This document shows positions 16,983-26,251 of a DNA stretch of 64,000 nt, piece after piece. The DNA lies in NCBI GenBank assembly GCA_026708035.1, contig JAPOVQ010000001.1:87970-151969 (forward strand). The letters run 5' to 3'. The position numbers and the translations under genes are program-made. Every line of letters begins with the position of its first letter. Positions within the stretch are counted from its first letter, which is position 1. The DNA is from Chloroflexota bacterium (GTDB taxonomy: Bacteria > Chloroflexota > UBA11872). Under the pieces are notes generated by a model. The model made no database searches. It had not been told where the DNA came from and saw only the letters and a list, made by a program, of their open reading frames with translations.

Positions 16983-17600
16983 CTAGATCAGGTAGATGAG
17001 GGTGAAGATGGCCACCCAGACGAGGTCCACGAAGTGCCAGTACAGGCCGACCATTTCGACACCCCAAGTGTCGGCGGTCTGATACCGGCCGCGATAGGAG
17101 TAGTACACCACGGCGAGCAGCCACAAAATTCCAATGGCGACGTGCGCGCCGTGGAAGCCGACCAGCATGTAAAAGGACGCGCCGAAGAGATTGGTGGACG
17201 GTGTCAGCCCCTCGCGGACGAACGCCGTGAACTCGTAGACCTGGCCGCCGAGAAAGATGGCCCCGAGTGCGACCACCGCCATCAGCCAAAAGCGGCCCCA
17301 ATTCAGGCTGCGATTTCGGAACGCGGCCAGCGCGAGCACCATCGCCAGACTGCTGGTGAGCAGCACGAAGGTGGTGAACGACGTGAGCACGAGGTCGAGC
17401 ATTCCCTGGCCGGCCTCGAACGTGTGGTCGCCGTGCCCAAGCATGACCCCGAGGGTGTTGTGCTTGTTGATCAGCATGACCAGGATCAGGCTGCCGAAGA
17501 ACATGGTCTCCGAGCCCAGGAAGGCCCACATGGCGACCTTGCGGCTGTCGAGGCCGGTGGAGGTGGGGTGCTCCTCGTGTGCGTGAGCGTCGATGGTCAT
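16983..17600 (-). CDS. ctaE: Cytochrome c oxidase subunit III
   Basis: 205 residues with five membrane segments, the short five-helix form of subunit III. Diagnostic blocks: KVAMWAFLGSETMFFGSLI, SSLAMVLALAAFRNR, FLGGQVYEFTAF, GASFYMLVGFHGAHVAIGIL and the final TWGVEMVGLYWHFVDLVWVA. Subunit III supports proton uptake and stability of the catalytic subunit in the cytoplasmic membrane. The N-terminus is His-rich (DAHAHEEH). The ATG at 17600 overlaps the ctaD stop as ATGA, so the two subunits are translationally coupled. Confidence 0.95.
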   Translation of the reverse strand: MTIDAHAHEEHPTSTGLDSRKVAMWAFLGSETMFFGSLILVMLINKHNTLGVMLGHGDHTFEAGQGMLDLVLTSFTTFVLLTSSLAMVLALAAFRNRSLNWGRFWLMAVVALGAIFLGGQVYEFTAFVREGLTPSTNLFGASFYMLVGFHGAHVAIGILWLLAVVYYSYRGRYQTADTWGVEMVGLYWHFVDLVWVAIFTLIYLI

Positions 17601-19435
17601 CCGGGCGGTTCCTCGATCCAGCCGATCAGGGAGATGCCAAAGATCAATGCGCCGACCAAGATGAACACCTGGTGGAAGATCAGCCCACAGGCCGCGAGGA
17701 CCATGCCGGCGGCCACCAGAATGGGCCAGTACGACGGATTTGGCATGTGGATATGCGGTTCATCGTCCTCGTGCGCCGTCTCGGCGGCCGGAGGCTCCGC
17801 CACGGCGGCTCCAGTGTGGCCGCCACCGTGCTTCTCCTTCCACACGGGGTAGCGGTCGTCGACCACGGGCACTTCGGCGAAGTTGTAGACCGGCGGCGGC
17901 GACGACATGGCCCATTCCAGAGTGCCGCCGTCCCACGGGTCCGGTCCGGCGTCACGTCCGCTGCGCAGGGAGCGGATGGCGTTGATGGCGAAGATGAGCA
18001 TCGAGAGCCCGATGGTCCACGCGCCCACGGTCGACATCAAATTCCACAGATCCCAGCCCATGTCGGCGCCGTAGGTGTGGATCCGCCGGGGCATGCCGTC
18101 GATGCCCAACTGGTGCTGCGGTCCGAACGCGAGGTTGAAGCCGATCATCATGAGCCAGAAGTGGACCTTGCCCCAGCCTTCATTGAGCATTCGGCCGGTC
18201 ATCTTGGGGAACCAGAAGTAGATGCCGGCGAAGAGCCCGAAGATCGTGCCGCCGAACAGCACGTAGTGCAGGTGAGCCACCACGTAATAGGTGTCTTGCA
18301 CCTGGGTGTCCACCGGCGGCGAGCCGAGGCTGACGCCGGTAAGACCGCCAAGGATGAACATGGCGATGAAGCCGATGGCGAACAGCATCGGCGTGCGCAA
18401 GCTAATCGAGCCGCCCCAGAGCGTGGCGATCCAGTTGAAGATCTTGACGCCGGTCGGGACGGCCACGGCCATCGTGGATATCGCGAAGGCGGTGTCGGCC
18501 ACCGGACCCAGGCCGACGGTAAACATATGGTGCGTCCAGACGCCAAATCCGACCAGCGCGATCGCCGCGCCTGAGTAGGCCACCACCGCGTAGCCGAACA
18601 GCGGCTTGCGAGAGAAGGTGGGCAGGACGTCAGACACGATGCCCATCGCGGGCAGGATCAGGATGTAGACCTCGGGGTGGCCGAACACCCAGAACAGATG
18701 CTGCCACAGGACCGGGTCGCCGCCGCCCTGGTAGAGGAAGAAGCTGGTCCCGAGGTAGCGGTCGAAGAGCAGCAGCACGAGTCCGATGGTGATCACGGGG
18801 AAGGCGAAGATGATCAGGAACCCGGTGATCAGCGTCATCCAGACGAACATTGGCATGCGGTTGAACGTCATGCCGGGCGCCCGCATGTTGATGATCGTGA
18901 CGATGAAGTTGATGGAGGCCAGGATCGACGAGACGCCGAGGATCTGGAGCCCAAATGCCCAGAAGTCGACGGCGTGCGTGTCGGCAAACTCCATGGCGGT
19001 CAGCGGCGCGTAGCCAAACCAGCCCATGGCCGGAGCGCCGCCGGCGATGAAGCTGATATTCAGGAAGATGCCGCCGAAGAGATAGACCCAATAGCTGAGC
19101 GCGTTCAGCCGCGGAAAGGCCACATCGCGCGCGCCGATCATGAGCGGCACCAGGAGGTTGAAGAACGCCGCCGACAGGGGCATCAGCGCCAGGAACACCA
19201 TGGTCGTGCCGTGCATGGTGAAGAGCTCGGCGAAGCGATCGGGATGGACGAGATCGAGCTCGGGACGCGAAAGCTGCAACCGTATGAGGAGCGCCTCAAG
19301 GCCGCCGAGCGCAAAGAACGCCAGCGAGGTGACGAAATAGAGCACGGCGATGCGCTTGTGGTCGACCGTGGTGATCCAACTCCACGCCGTCCCGGCGTAG
19401 GTGTTGGGCCGAACGCTGACCGTGGTGGTGGCCAT
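17597..19435 (-). CDS. ctaD: Cytochrome c oxidase subunit I
   Basis: 612 residues from ATG 19435. It is the catalytic subunit of an aa3-type oxidase, reducing oxygen to water while pumping protons. Heme a ligand regions are MHGTTMVFLALMP and VAHLHYVLFGGTIFGLFAG. The CuB ligand and cross-linked Tyr lie in WVFGHPEVYILILPAMG, and the His pair is WTHHMFTVGLG. The Glu of that motif is the D-channel residue of A-type oxidases. The K-channel region MAVAVPTGVKIFNW is present. The C-terminus is longer than the minimal subunit and has two extra helices (WPILVAAGMVLAACGLI, FILVGALIFGISLIG). A start at 19477 would add 14 atypical residues; GGAG lies 10 nt before the chosen ATG. Confidence 0.96.
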   Translation of the reverse strand: MATTTVSVRPNTYAGTAWSWITTVDHKRIAVLYFVTSLAFFALGGLEALLIRLQLSRPELDLVHPDRFAELFTMHGTTMVFLALMPLSAAFFNLLVPLMIGARDVAFPRLNALSYWVYLFGGIFLNISFIAGGAPAMGWFGYAPLTAMEFADTHAVDFWAFGLQILGVSSILASINFIVTIINMRAPGMTFNRMPMFVWMTLITGFLIIFAFPVITIGLVLLLFDRYLGTSFFLYQGGGDPVLWQHLFWVFGHPEVYILILPAMGIVSDVLPTFSRKPLFGYAVVAYSGAAIALVGFGVWTHHMFTVGLGPVADTAFAISTMAVAVPTGVKIFNWIATLWGGSISLRTPMLFAIGFIAMFILGGLTGVSLGSPPVDTQVQDTYYVVAHLHYVLFGGTIFGLFAGIYFWFPKMTGRMLNEGWGKVHFWLMMIGFNLAFGPQHQLGIDGMPRRIHTYGADMGWDLWNLMSTVGAWTIGLSMLIFAINAIRSLRSGRDAGPDPWDGGTLEWAMSSPPPVYNFAEVPVVDDRYPVWKEKHGGGHTGAAVAEPPAAETAHEDDEPHIHMPNPSYWPILVAAGMVLAACGLIFHQVFILVGALIFGISLIGWIEEPPG

Positions 19436-19481
19436 CAGAAACTGCTCCGCGGAGGCGCCGCCGCGACTCGGCCGCACCGTA

Positions 19482-20543
19482 TCACTTGAGACCCATCAGA
19501 TATTCGGTGAGCGCGTCGATTTCGTCCTCGGTGAGCTCACGCGGCAAGATCATCAGATTGCCGGGCTTCATGCCCGTGGGATCGCGGAGCCAGTGCTCCA
19601 GGTCCGTCCGTGACATTCCCATCGTGTTGGCCGCAATGTGGGCGCGGCTCCCGACGTGGGTCAGATCCGGCCCGATGGTGCCGATGTCGGTGACGCCGCG
19701 AATCGTGTGGCACAGGGCGCAGCCGGCCGGTGTGAGGAGGGCTTCGCCGGCCTGCGCCAACTCGGTGGTCGGCGGCACGCGGTCGGTCAACTGATGGGCC
19801 GCCCAGGCGTCGAACTCTTCAGGCTCCTCCACGACAACCGTGAAGCGCATGAGGGCGTGGGCGGTGCCGCAGAACTCGGCGCACTGGCCCGGGAAGGTAC
19901 CGGTCTGCTCCGGGAAGATGCGGAACACGCTGGTGCGGCCCGGCACCATGTCCAACTTGCCGCGCAGGGCCGGCACCCAGAAGCTGTGCAGCACGTCCTC
20001 ACTCTTGATGATGATCGCGGCCGGCCTGCCGACCGGGAGGTGCAGCTCGTTGGCGGTCACGACGCCCAGATCCGGATAGCGAAACTCGAACCACCACTGG
20101 TGGCCGATGGCCTCGACCCGAATGGCGTCGTCCTCCGGCTGCTGGGCATTGGCGAAGATCACGGGCACCGTCAGCGCCGCCAGGAGGACGACGAGAATGG
20201 TTGGGGCGATGGTCCACCCGATCTCGAGCTTGAGATTGCCGTGGGTCTGCGCCGGCAGGGTGTCGCCGCGCCGCCGGCGATAGCGAAAGATCGTGTAGAG
20301 CAAGGCGCCCTCGACGACGACGAAGACGGCCAATCCGGCCCAAAAGACGACCAGGAAGAGCCAATGCGAGGCGCGCGCGGCCTCGGTGGTGGGCTCGAGG
20401 ATGGTCTGCGGCGTCACGCCGCACGCCGCCAACACGAGGGCGGCCAGCAGGAGGGCCGCGCCAAGGCCGGCCCGCCGAATGAGCCGCTGCGCCGCCCCGG
20501 TGGCGCTAGGCCTCAGGTGCGTGCCGTGCATCAGGGCGCGCAT
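19482..20543 (-). CDS. ctaC: Cytochrome c oxidase subunit II with fused C-terminal cytochrome c
   Basis: 353 residues. A signal peptide ends in a lipobox (LAALVLAACGVT), then two membrane helices flank RYRRRRGDTLPAQTHGN. The CuA domain carries HQWWFEFRYPD, the His of DVLHSFWVP, and the ligand set GQCAEFCGTAHALM (C, E, C, H, M). Residues about 260-353 form a fused class I cytochrome c with heme motif CALCH. Such fusion is the caa3 arrangement: electrons enter through the tethered heme c to CuA. This is the first gene of the cta operon, 46 bp before ctaD. Several in-frame starts exist (GTG 20552, ATG 20543, ATG 20531) with no decisive ribosome site; 20543 is a compromise. Confidence 0.93.
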   Translation of the reverse strand: MRALMHGTHLRPSATGAAQRLIRRAGLGAALLLAALVLAACGVTPQTILEPTTEAARASHWLFLVVFWAGLAVFVVVEGALLYTIFRYRRRRGDTLPAQTHGNLKLEIGWTIAPTILVVLLAALTVPVIFANAQQPEDDAIRVEAIGHQWWFEFRYPDLGVVTANELHLPVGRPAAIIIKSEDVLHSFWVPALRGKLDMVPGRTSVFRIFPEQTGTFPGQCAEFCGTAHALMRFTVVVEEPEEFDAWAAHQLTDRVPPTTELAQAGEALLTPAGCALCHTIRGVTDIGTIGPDLTHVGSRAHIAANTMGMSRTDLEHWLRDPTGMKPGNLMILPRELTEDEIDALTEYLMGLK

Positions 20544-20552
20544 GAGGCGCAC

Positions 20553-20867
20553 CGGTTGTCCAATGGCAGTTGTGCGTTAGATGAGTAGGCTGGTGGACGC
20601 GCCAGATTACCATGAGGCAGCGGGTGAATTGGTGGCGTGACCGACCGACCATCGCGGCGCCGGTGGACATGGCTGGGACCAGCGGATCCCGAGACGGCGC
20701 GGCGTCCGGTTCATCACCCACATTGACACTCCAAACGTCGTGAAGCGCCCGCGGTCGGCGGGCCGCGCCCCTTGCCTTCGTGCGGCCGGACGTTGCCCGA
20801 TGGAACCTGGAAGCCGTCGACGCGCGACGGAGCGGTCAGGTGTGAATCGGCAGTGGCGCTGGGCTTC
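20553..20867. other. Gene-free divergent region between ctaC and rho
   Basis: The 534-bp gap between ctaC and rho carries promoters for both directions but no convincing gene. Long open frames here are in the shadow of rho or lack ribosome sites and family content. A TTGACA at 20723-20728 has no matching -10 element. No tRNA cloverleaf is visible. Confidence 0.4.
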
Positions 20868-20897
20868 TTGACATCGAATTTCGCGCGGTGCTAGCGT
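20868..20897 (+). promoter_or_regulatory. Promoter of rho, extended -10 type
   Basis: A perfect TTGACA (20868-20873) and TAGCGT (20892-20897) are 18 bp apart. TG one base before the -10 hexamer makes an extended -10. Transcription would begin near 20904, leaving about 175 nt of leader before rho, long enough for the Rho autoregulation known in other bacteria; that regulation is inference. Confidence 0.65.
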
Positions 20898-21077
20898 GAT
20901 TCGAGCCGCCCGCATACTTGACGGCGGGCGCCCCCGGCAACGAACCGGGCCCGCGACTTCACCGCGTTCGCAATGGTTCGTTGTGCGTTTTGGACCTCGT
21001 AGGTACCCCATGCGCAAGCCATATCGCCGGCCTATGCCACCGTCCCAGGATTCACGCGCGGCGTTGGGGAGGAGCTG

Positions 21078-22472
21078 ATGATGATGGACTCCGGCGGCGG
21101 TCGCGGCGGGTCGAATCGGCGCTCCCGGCGTCCCGGACGAGGCCGTCGCGGCGGCGGACACGGCCGGCAGCGGACCTATGAGCTCCAGGAAGACCCCGGC
21201 ATCGAGTGGGCCGAGCTCGAGGCGCGCTCGATGGACGAGCTTCAAGCCCTGGCGGCCGAACTGGGCATCCAGCCCAACGGCGAGGTCGACACGACCAAAG
21301 AGCTGCTGATCAATCTGATCGTCCAGGCGCGCAACGAGCGCGAGGGGTCCCTGTTCCTGGAAGGCGTGCTGGAGATCGTGGACGAGGGCTACGGATTCCT
21401 GCGGCGCGACGCGCACTGGATGCCGAGTCCCGAGGACGTGTATGTCTCGCAGTCGCAGATCCGCCGCTTCAGCCTGCGCACGGGCGACCTCGTCAGCGGC
21501 CAGGTCCGTCCGGCGCGCCAGAACGACCGCTATCACGGGCTGGTGCGCGTGGTGGCCGTCAACGGCCTCGACCCCGAGCGCGCCCGCAACCGCCTGCTGT
21601 TCGAGAAGCTGGTGCCCGTCTTTCCCAATGAGCAACTGCGCCTCGAATACAACAAGTCCGAGCTGACGTCTCGCGTCATCGACATCGTGTCCCCCATCGG
21701 ACGCGGCCAGCGGGGCCTGGTGCTCTCACCGCCCAAGGCCGGCAAGACGGAGCTGATGAAGCGCATCGCCCGCTCGGTGCTGCACAACTACAGCGACGTG
21801 CGGGTGATCGTGGCGTTGATTGGCGAGCGCCCGGAGGAAGTCACCGACTGGGCACGCACCGTTGAGGGCGCCGAGGTGATCAGCTCGACGTTTGACGAGC
21901 AGCCGCAGAGCCATACCCGCGTCGCGGAGATGACGTCGGCACGCGCCAAGCGCCAGGTGGAGAGCGGCGAGGACGTGCTGATTCTGCTGGACAGCATCAC
22001 GCGACTGACCCGGGCCTACAACCTGGTGCAACCGTCGAGCGGGCGCACGCTTTCAGGAGGCATCGAACCGCAAGCCCTCTATCCGCCCAAGGGGTTCTTC
22101 GGCGCCGCGCGAAAGGTGGACGACGGCGGCAGCCTCACCATCATCGCGTCGTGTCTGATCGAGACGGGCAGCCGGATGGACGAGGTGATCTACGAGGAGT
22201 TCAAGGGCACGGGGAACTGGGAGCTGATGCTCGACCGGCGCCTGGCCGAGCGCGGCACCTTCCCAGCCGTGGACGTGCTGCGGTCCGGGACCCGACGCGT
22301 AGAGCTGCTGCTGGCCGACGACGAGCTGAAGTACTTCTGGCGCCTGCGGCGGATGCTCAACGCCATGGACTCGCACGATTCCTCGAATTCCACCGAACTG
22401 ATGTTCGACCGCATGCGCCGCACGGAAAGCAATGCGGCGTTCTTCAAGTCCCTCAGCGAGCAGGGCGGGTAG
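21078..22472 (+). CDS. rho: Transcription termination factor Rho
   Basis: 464 residues. The hexameric RNA/DNA helicase ends untranslated transcripts. A basic, Gly/Arg-rich N-terminal extension (about 5-35, [19 protein letters not shown]) precedes the Rho_N domain ([16 protein letters not shown]). The cold-shock-like RNA-binding domain follows ([35 protein letters not shown]). The ATPase core holds Walker A PPKAGKT (218-224), Walker [13 protein letters not shown] and the Q-loop region [19 protein letters not shown]. Such an arginine-rich insert is typical of Rho from actinobacterial and Chloroflexota-like lineages. GGAGGAG precedes three consecutive ATG codons (21078, 21081, 21084); spacing favours the second. 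rplI follows after 55 bp. Confidence 0.96.
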   Translation: MMMDSGGGRGGSNRRSRRPGRGRRGGGHGRQRTYELQEDPGIEWAELEARSMDELQALAAELGIQPNGEVDTTKELLINLIVQARNEREGSLFLEGVLEIVDEGYGFLRRDAHWMPSPEDVYVSQSQIRRFSLRTGDLVSGQVRPARQNDRYHGLVRVVAVNGLDPERARNRLLFEKLVPVFPNEQLRLEYNKSELTSRVIDIVSPIGRGQRGLVLSPPKAGKTELMKRIARSVLHNYSDVRVIVALIGERPEEVTDWARTVEGAEVISSTFDEQPQSHTRVAEMTSARAKRQVESGEDVLILLDSITRLTRAYNLVQPSSGRTLSGGIEPQALYPPKGFFGAARKVDDGGSLTIIASCLIETGSRMDEVIYEEFKGTGNWELMLDRRLAERGTFPAVDVLRSGTRRVELLLADDELKYFWRLRRMLNAMDSHDSSNSTELMFDRMRRTESNAAFFKSLSEQGG

Positions 22473-22527
22473 ATTCGGCTTATGATCTACGCCGCTTCAT
22501 ATACCAGAAGCTTCGAGCAGTCCTGAC

Positions 22528-23082
22528 ATGCCAAGCGTCAAAGTCGTGCTGATCAAAGACGTGCCGAGTCTGGGCCAGATTGGCGACGTGGCCTCGGTCT
22601 CGGCGGGCTATGCGCGCAACTATTTGTTGCCGCGCGGCCTGGCGGTGACCGCGACCGCCAAACGGCTGGCGGACACGCACTTTCATGAGGAATTGGCCGA
22701 CCGGCGCGAGGCGGCCGCGCGGGCCGAGGCGGAGGGCCTCGCCGCCGCCCTCCAGGGCCAGGCCATCACGATCGCGGTGGTCGTGGGCGACCAGGGACGC
22801 ATGCACGGCCAGATCACCAACCAGGACGTCGCCACGGCGATTCGCGAGCAGCTTGGGGTGGAGATCGATCGTCACACGCTGCAGATCGACAGTCCGATCC
22901 GGTCGCTGGGCCGCTACCTGCTGCCGATTCGAGTCGCGGCGGGCGTTGAGGCGTCCATCACGCTCGAGGTAGTCGAATACGAGGAGCCGGCGGAAGAGCC
23001 CGAGGAGCCGGAGGAGCCGGAGGCGCCGGAGGAAGCCGAGCCAGGTGCCGTCGAAGTTGGGGAATACGACTTCTCGCGCTAG
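22528..23082 (+). CDS. rplI: 50S ribosomal protein L9
   Basis: 184 residues. The N-terminal rRNA-binding domain is clear: VKVVLIKDVPSLGQIGDVASV followed by GYARNYLLPRGLAV. A central helix rich in Ala/Glu/Arg (EELADRREAAARAEAEGLAA) leads to the C-terminal domain (GRMHGQITNQDVATAI, GRYLLPIRVAAGVEASITLEVVE). Bacterial L9 is usually near 150 residues; here about 30 extra acidic residues follow, built from repeated EEP units (EEPAEEPEEPEEPEAPEEAEP) and ending in YDFSR. No Shine-Dalgarno is evident. It lies between rho and dnaB; pairing of rplI with dnaB is common in bacteria, though here a 536-bp repeat-rich gap separates them. Confidence 0.95.
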   Translation: MPSVKVVLIKDVPSLGQIGDVASVSAGYARNYLLPRGLAVTATAKRLADTHFHEELADRREAAARAEAEGLAAALQGQAITIAVVVGDQGRMHGQITNQDVATAIREQLGVEIDRHTLQIDSPIRSLGRYLLPIRVAAGVEASITLEVVEYEEPAEEPEEPEEPEAPEEAEPGAVEVGEYDFSR

Positions 23083-23194
23083 GGCTGGCCGTTCTTCTTC
23101 AAACGCACAGGTTCCTTCTGTAACTGTGGATAGGGCAGTGGTAGGTCTCCCTGCTTCCTGAAGGATCGCGTCCGGCGCAAGCGTCTCCGAGTGC

Positions 23195-23357
23195 ACCCTC
23201 ACCCTAGCCCTCTCCCATCAAGGGAGAGGGGACCGGACGGCGATCCGACGAAGCGAGCAAGCTGCGCGGGCGGGTCTGAGACCCGCCCCTGCAACAGACA
23301 CCCAGAGCGGCTGCCGGTTCGACCGGACTGGATTCCGGCCTTCGCCGGATTGACGGA
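23195..23357. repeat. Composite dispersed repeats (families D, A, C)
   Basis: Within the 536-bp gap between rplI and dnaB are three units in series. Family D: ACCCTCACCCTAGCCCTCTC with AAGGGAGAGGGGACC (23195-23234). Family A: the foldback GGCGGGTCTGAGACCCGCC (23269-23290). Family C: CCGGACTGGATTCCGGCC with TTCGCCGGATTGACGGA (23311-23357). The A-then-C order is the same as at 13477-13587, so the pair may move or be copied together. Confidence 0.75.
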
Positions 23358-23411
23358 CTCAGAGTGGACCGCGATCCACCCGCGCAAAAAGCGCGTTGTT
23401 CGTATTATGTC

Positions 23412-23420
23412 TGGTATAAT
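23412..23420 (+). promoter_or_regulatory. Extended -10 promoter upstream of dnaB
   Basis: TGGTATAAT places a consensus TATAAT (23415-23420) behind a TG extended -10 element in a locally AT-rich stretch. No good -35 is seen at normal distance. The predicted start, near 23427, leaves about 190 nt before dnaB. DnaA-box-like 9-mers flank it: TGTGGATAG (23125-23133), TTATCCCCA (23459-23467) and TGTGGATGG (23496-23504). Confidence 0.6.
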
Positions 23421-23618
23421 TGTCCCGCCTTATCGTGGTCTGCTTTTCGAGGGCGTGGTTATCCCCACGGCATATTGGAGTCTTTCGGAAACAGCTGTGG
23501 ATGGGGGGGCCCATGCTCGGGAGTCACGCGCGGCGATACAGCGCGCCGTGGCAAGGGCGCTCAAATGCCCCCTTAATGGCACGCCGCCATTGATCCCCGA
23601 ACGGACGGTTTTGCCGCT

Positions 23619-24953
23619 GTGACGACCGAGATCGAACGACTTCCGCCCCAGGACCTGGATGCCGAGCGCTCATTGCTGGGCAGCTTGCTGATCGACTCGG
23701 ATGCCGTGAGCACGGTCAGCGGCAAAATCCAGCCCGACGACTTCTACCGCGAGCAGCACCGCGCCATCTTCGAGGCCGTCTCCAACATCGCCTCGCGCAA
23801 CGAACGCTCGGACTCGGTGACGGTATCCGACGAGCTGCGCCGGACGGAGAGCCTGGAGCTCGCTGGCGGCCCGCCGTATATCGCCGACTTGATCAACGCG
23901 GTGCCCACGGCGTTCCACGTGGAGCACTACGCCTCTATCGTGCGGCGGACGGGCATCCTGCGGCGGATCATCCAGGCGGCCACGCAAATGGCCGGCGCGT
24001 CCTATCGCGCGGGCGCCGATCCCGACGACGTGCTGGACCTGGCCGAGAGCCTCATCTTCAGCATCGCCAATGAGATGGGGACGCGCGACTTCGAGTCGCT
24101 GCGCGCGGTGATGCACGTGTTCGAAGAGCAGCTCATGTTCCGGCTGCAACATCGAGGCGTCCTGAGCGGCGTGGCAACCGGCATCGGCGAGCTGGATCGG
24201 TTGACGGGCGGCCTGCAGCGCTCCGACTTGATCGTCCTGGCGGCGCGGCCCGGCATGGGGAAAACGGCGTTCGCCCTGCAACTGGCGCTGCACGCCGCCA
24301 TGCACAACGACGTTCCAGTCGGCTTCTTCGCGCTGGAGATGCCGGGGCATCAGCTGGCGCAGCGGATCGTGGGCAGCCGCGCCCGGGTCGACTCCATGCG
24401 GATTCGAGACGGCGAGCTCAACGACGCGGAGATTGCCAAGGCCGTGGCGGCGATGGCCGAGCTCGCCGAGTACCCGATCTTGATCGACGATTCGCCGTCG
24501 CTGACGGTGCTCGAGCTGCGGGGGAAGGCCCGGCGCATGCACCTGGAGCACACCATCGGGCTGCTCATCGTTGACTACTTGCAGCTAATGAGCTCCGCGA
24601 CCTACCGCGACAATCGGGTGCAAGAGATCACCGAGATCACCCGCTCGCTGAAGTCGCTGGCCCGTGAGCTCAACATCCCGGTCGTGGCCTGCGCCCAGCT
24701 CTCGCGCGCCGTCGAGCAGCGGCCAAACCCCACGCCCCGGCTTTCGGACCTGCGCGAAAGCGGGTCCATCGAGCAGGACGCTGACGTCGTAGTCTTCCTG
24801 CACGAGCCCGAGCGCGACGACGAAGTGATTGGAAAGCCCGTGGACCTGCGCCTGACGATTGCCAAGCAACGCAACGGGCCGGTCGGTGAACTGGATCTGC
24901 GATTCATTCGCTCGCACGGGCGATTCGAGGAAGTCGCCGAGCGGTCGCTATAG
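23619..24953 (+). CDS. dnaB: Replicative DNA helicase DnaB
   Basis: 444 residues. The hexameric helicase unwinds DNA ahead of the replication fork. The N-terminal domain begins PPQDLDAERSLLGSLLIDSDA and contains FYREQHRAIFEAV. The linker and RecA-like ATPase follow: ATGIGELDRLTGGLQRSDLI, Walker A AARPGMGKTAF (Lys 215), GFFALEM, Walker B LLIVDYLQLM, and the C-terminal LSDLRESGSIEQDADVVVFL. No intein is present, although dnaB is a frequent intein host. GTG start at 23619, with no strong ribosome site. Repeats and DnaA-box-like sites lie upstream. Confidence 0.96.
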   Translation: MTTEIERLPPQDLDAERSLLGSLLIDSDAVSTVSGKIQPDDFYREQHRAIFEAVSNIASRNERSDSVTVSDELRRTESLELAGGPPYIADLINAVPTAFHVEHYASIVRRTGILRRIIQAATQMAGASYRAGADPDDVLDLAESLIFSIANEMGTRDFESLRAVMHVFEEQLMFRLQHRGVLSGVATGIGELDRLTGGLQRSDLIVLAARPGMGKTAFALQLALHAAMHNDVPVGFFALEMPGHQLAQRIVGSRARVDSMRIRDGELNDAEIAKAVAAMAELAEYPILIDDSPSLTVLELRGKARRMHLEHTIGLLIVDYLQLMSSATYRDNRVQEITEITRSLKSLARELNIPVVACAQLSRAVEQRPNPTPRLSDLRESGSIEQDADVVVFLHEPERDDEVIGKPVDLRLTIAKQRNGPVGELDLRFIRSHGRFEEVAERSL

Positions 24954-24973
24954 GGCCGCCAGAGGAGACCGTC

Positions 24974-26152
24974 ATGGCCGAAATGCCCCAGGGCCGAGAC
25001 TTTCGCGTGCCGCCCGTGATTCACGTCGGCGAAGGCGCCCTGTCACGACTGCCGGAAACCCTGACCGACCTGGGCATCCAGCGCGCGGTGCTGGTGACGG
25101 ATCGCGTGCTCGCCAGCGGGCCGTGGATGCCCGTCTTGCAGGCATATGCGGCCGAGGCCGAGGTCGAGCTGACGATCGACGATGCGCTGGCGGCAGAGCC
25201 GACGACGGACGACGTGGGCCGCGCGCTGGGGCGCATTCGCGCGAGCGACGCGGATGGCGTGATCGCGTTCGGCGGCGGCAGCGCCATCGATACGGCCAAG
25301 TCGGCGGCCGTGCTGGCGGGCAATCCGGGCGGGCTGCCCGACTACGAAGGGTACGAGCGGATTCCGCGTCCGGGGCTGCCGGTTATTGCGATTCCCACCA
25401 CGGCCGGGACTGGCGCGGAGGTGACCCGCGGCGTGGCGGTCACCGATCCCGTACGCGACGTGAAGATGCTGCTGATGAGCGCGCAGCTGGTGCCGGCGGC
25501 GGCCATCGTCGACCCGGCGCCGACCGTGAGCATGCCGCCGGGGGTGACGGCCTCCACCGGCCTCGACGCGCTGACGCACGCCATCGAGGCGTACGTTTCC
25601 CGCAAGAGCTATCCGCTTACCGACGCGCTGGCTATCGACGCCGTCAAGCGCATCGCCGGGTCGCTGGTGCGGGCCTATGAGTGCCCGGACGACTTGGAGG
25701 CCCGTGACGCGATGGCGCGGGGCTCGCTGCACGCGGGCATGGCGTTCCACAACTCCTCGGTGGCGCTGGTGCACGGCATGTCGCGGCCCATCGGCGCGTT
25801 GTTCCACGTCCCGCACGGGCTCTCGAACGCCATGCTGCTGCCCGCGGTGATGGCGTTCAGCATCCCTGGAGCCGTGGCGCGCTATGCCGACATTGGGCGA
25901 GCCATGGGCGCGGCCGGGGCCGGCGACACCGACGAAGCGGCCGCCGCGAGCGGCATGCGGCTGGTCGAGGAGCTCTGCGCCCAGGTCGAGGTGCCGACGC
26001 TGGCCGCATGGGGCGTCGATCGCGAGGCGTTTCGGCGCGCCACGCCCAAGATGGCGCGCGACGCGCTGGCCAGCGGCAGTCCGGGCAACAATCCCCGGCT
26101 GGCCTCCGAGGCCGAGATCGTGGAGCTCTACGAGCAGGTGATCAGCCTCTGA
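24974..26152 (+). CDS. Iron-containing alcohol dehydrogenase
   Basis: 392 residues of the group III Fe-ADH family. The nucleotide-binding half has VIAFGGGSAIDTAKSAAVLA and AIPTTAGTGAEVTRGVAVTD. The metal-binding half has the Asp and His of TGLDALTHAIEAYVS and two more His in HGMSRPIGALFHVPHGLSN. The metal ligands are complete, so an active NAD(P)-linked alcohol or aldehyde oxidoreductase is likely; substrate cannot be assigned. AGGAG sits 8 nt before the ATG. It lies 20 bp after dnaB and may share its transcript, although the functions are unrelated. Relatives include lactaldehyde reductase and maleylacetate reductase; the length and motifs fit the first type better. Confidence 0.92.
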   Translation: MAEMPQGRDFRVPPVIHVGEGALSRLPETLTDLGIQRAVLVTDRVLASGPWMPVLQAYAAEAEVELTIDDALAAEPTTDDVGRALGRIRASDADGVIAFGGGSAIDTAKSAAVLAGNPGGLPDYEGYERIPRPGLPVIAIPTTAGTGAEVTRGVAVTDPVRDVKMLLMSAQLVPAAAIVDPAPTVSMPPGVTASTGLDALTHAIEAYVSRKSYPLTDALAIDAVKRIAGSLVRAYECPDDLEARDAMARGSLHAGMAFHNSSVALVHGMSRPIGALFHVPHGLSNAMLLPAVMAFSIPGAVARYADIGRAMGAAGAGDTDEAAAASGMRLVEELCAQVEVPTLAAWGVDREAFRRATPKMARDALASGSPGNNPRLASEAEIVELYEQVISL

Positions 26153-26202
26153 GTCACCGGGGTCGGGTTGGCGATGCCACGGTCAGGCGGCGAATCCGCC
26201 GA

Positions 26203-26208
26203 TATACT
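26203..26208 (+). promoter_or_regulatory. -10 element upstream of secA (TATACTCG type)
   Basis: TATACT followed by CG, 43 bp before secA. The same TATACTCG octamer occurs upstream of the debranching enzyme gene (44453) and the tartrate dehydrogenase-like gene (47570). No clear -35 lies at 16-18 bp. Confidence 0.5.
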
Positions 26209-26251
26209 CGACTGAAGTAGCGGCCGCGAGCGGCCGGACCATCTTTCTGCC

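Noticed and set aside
20607..21635. 342-codon open frame on the minus strand upstream of and across the rho start
   Set aside because: Mostly antisense to rho; no ribosome site or family content.
23191..23622. 143-codon open frame before dnaB
   Set aside because: Its first half is a translation of three dispersed repeats and it covers the dnaB promoter.
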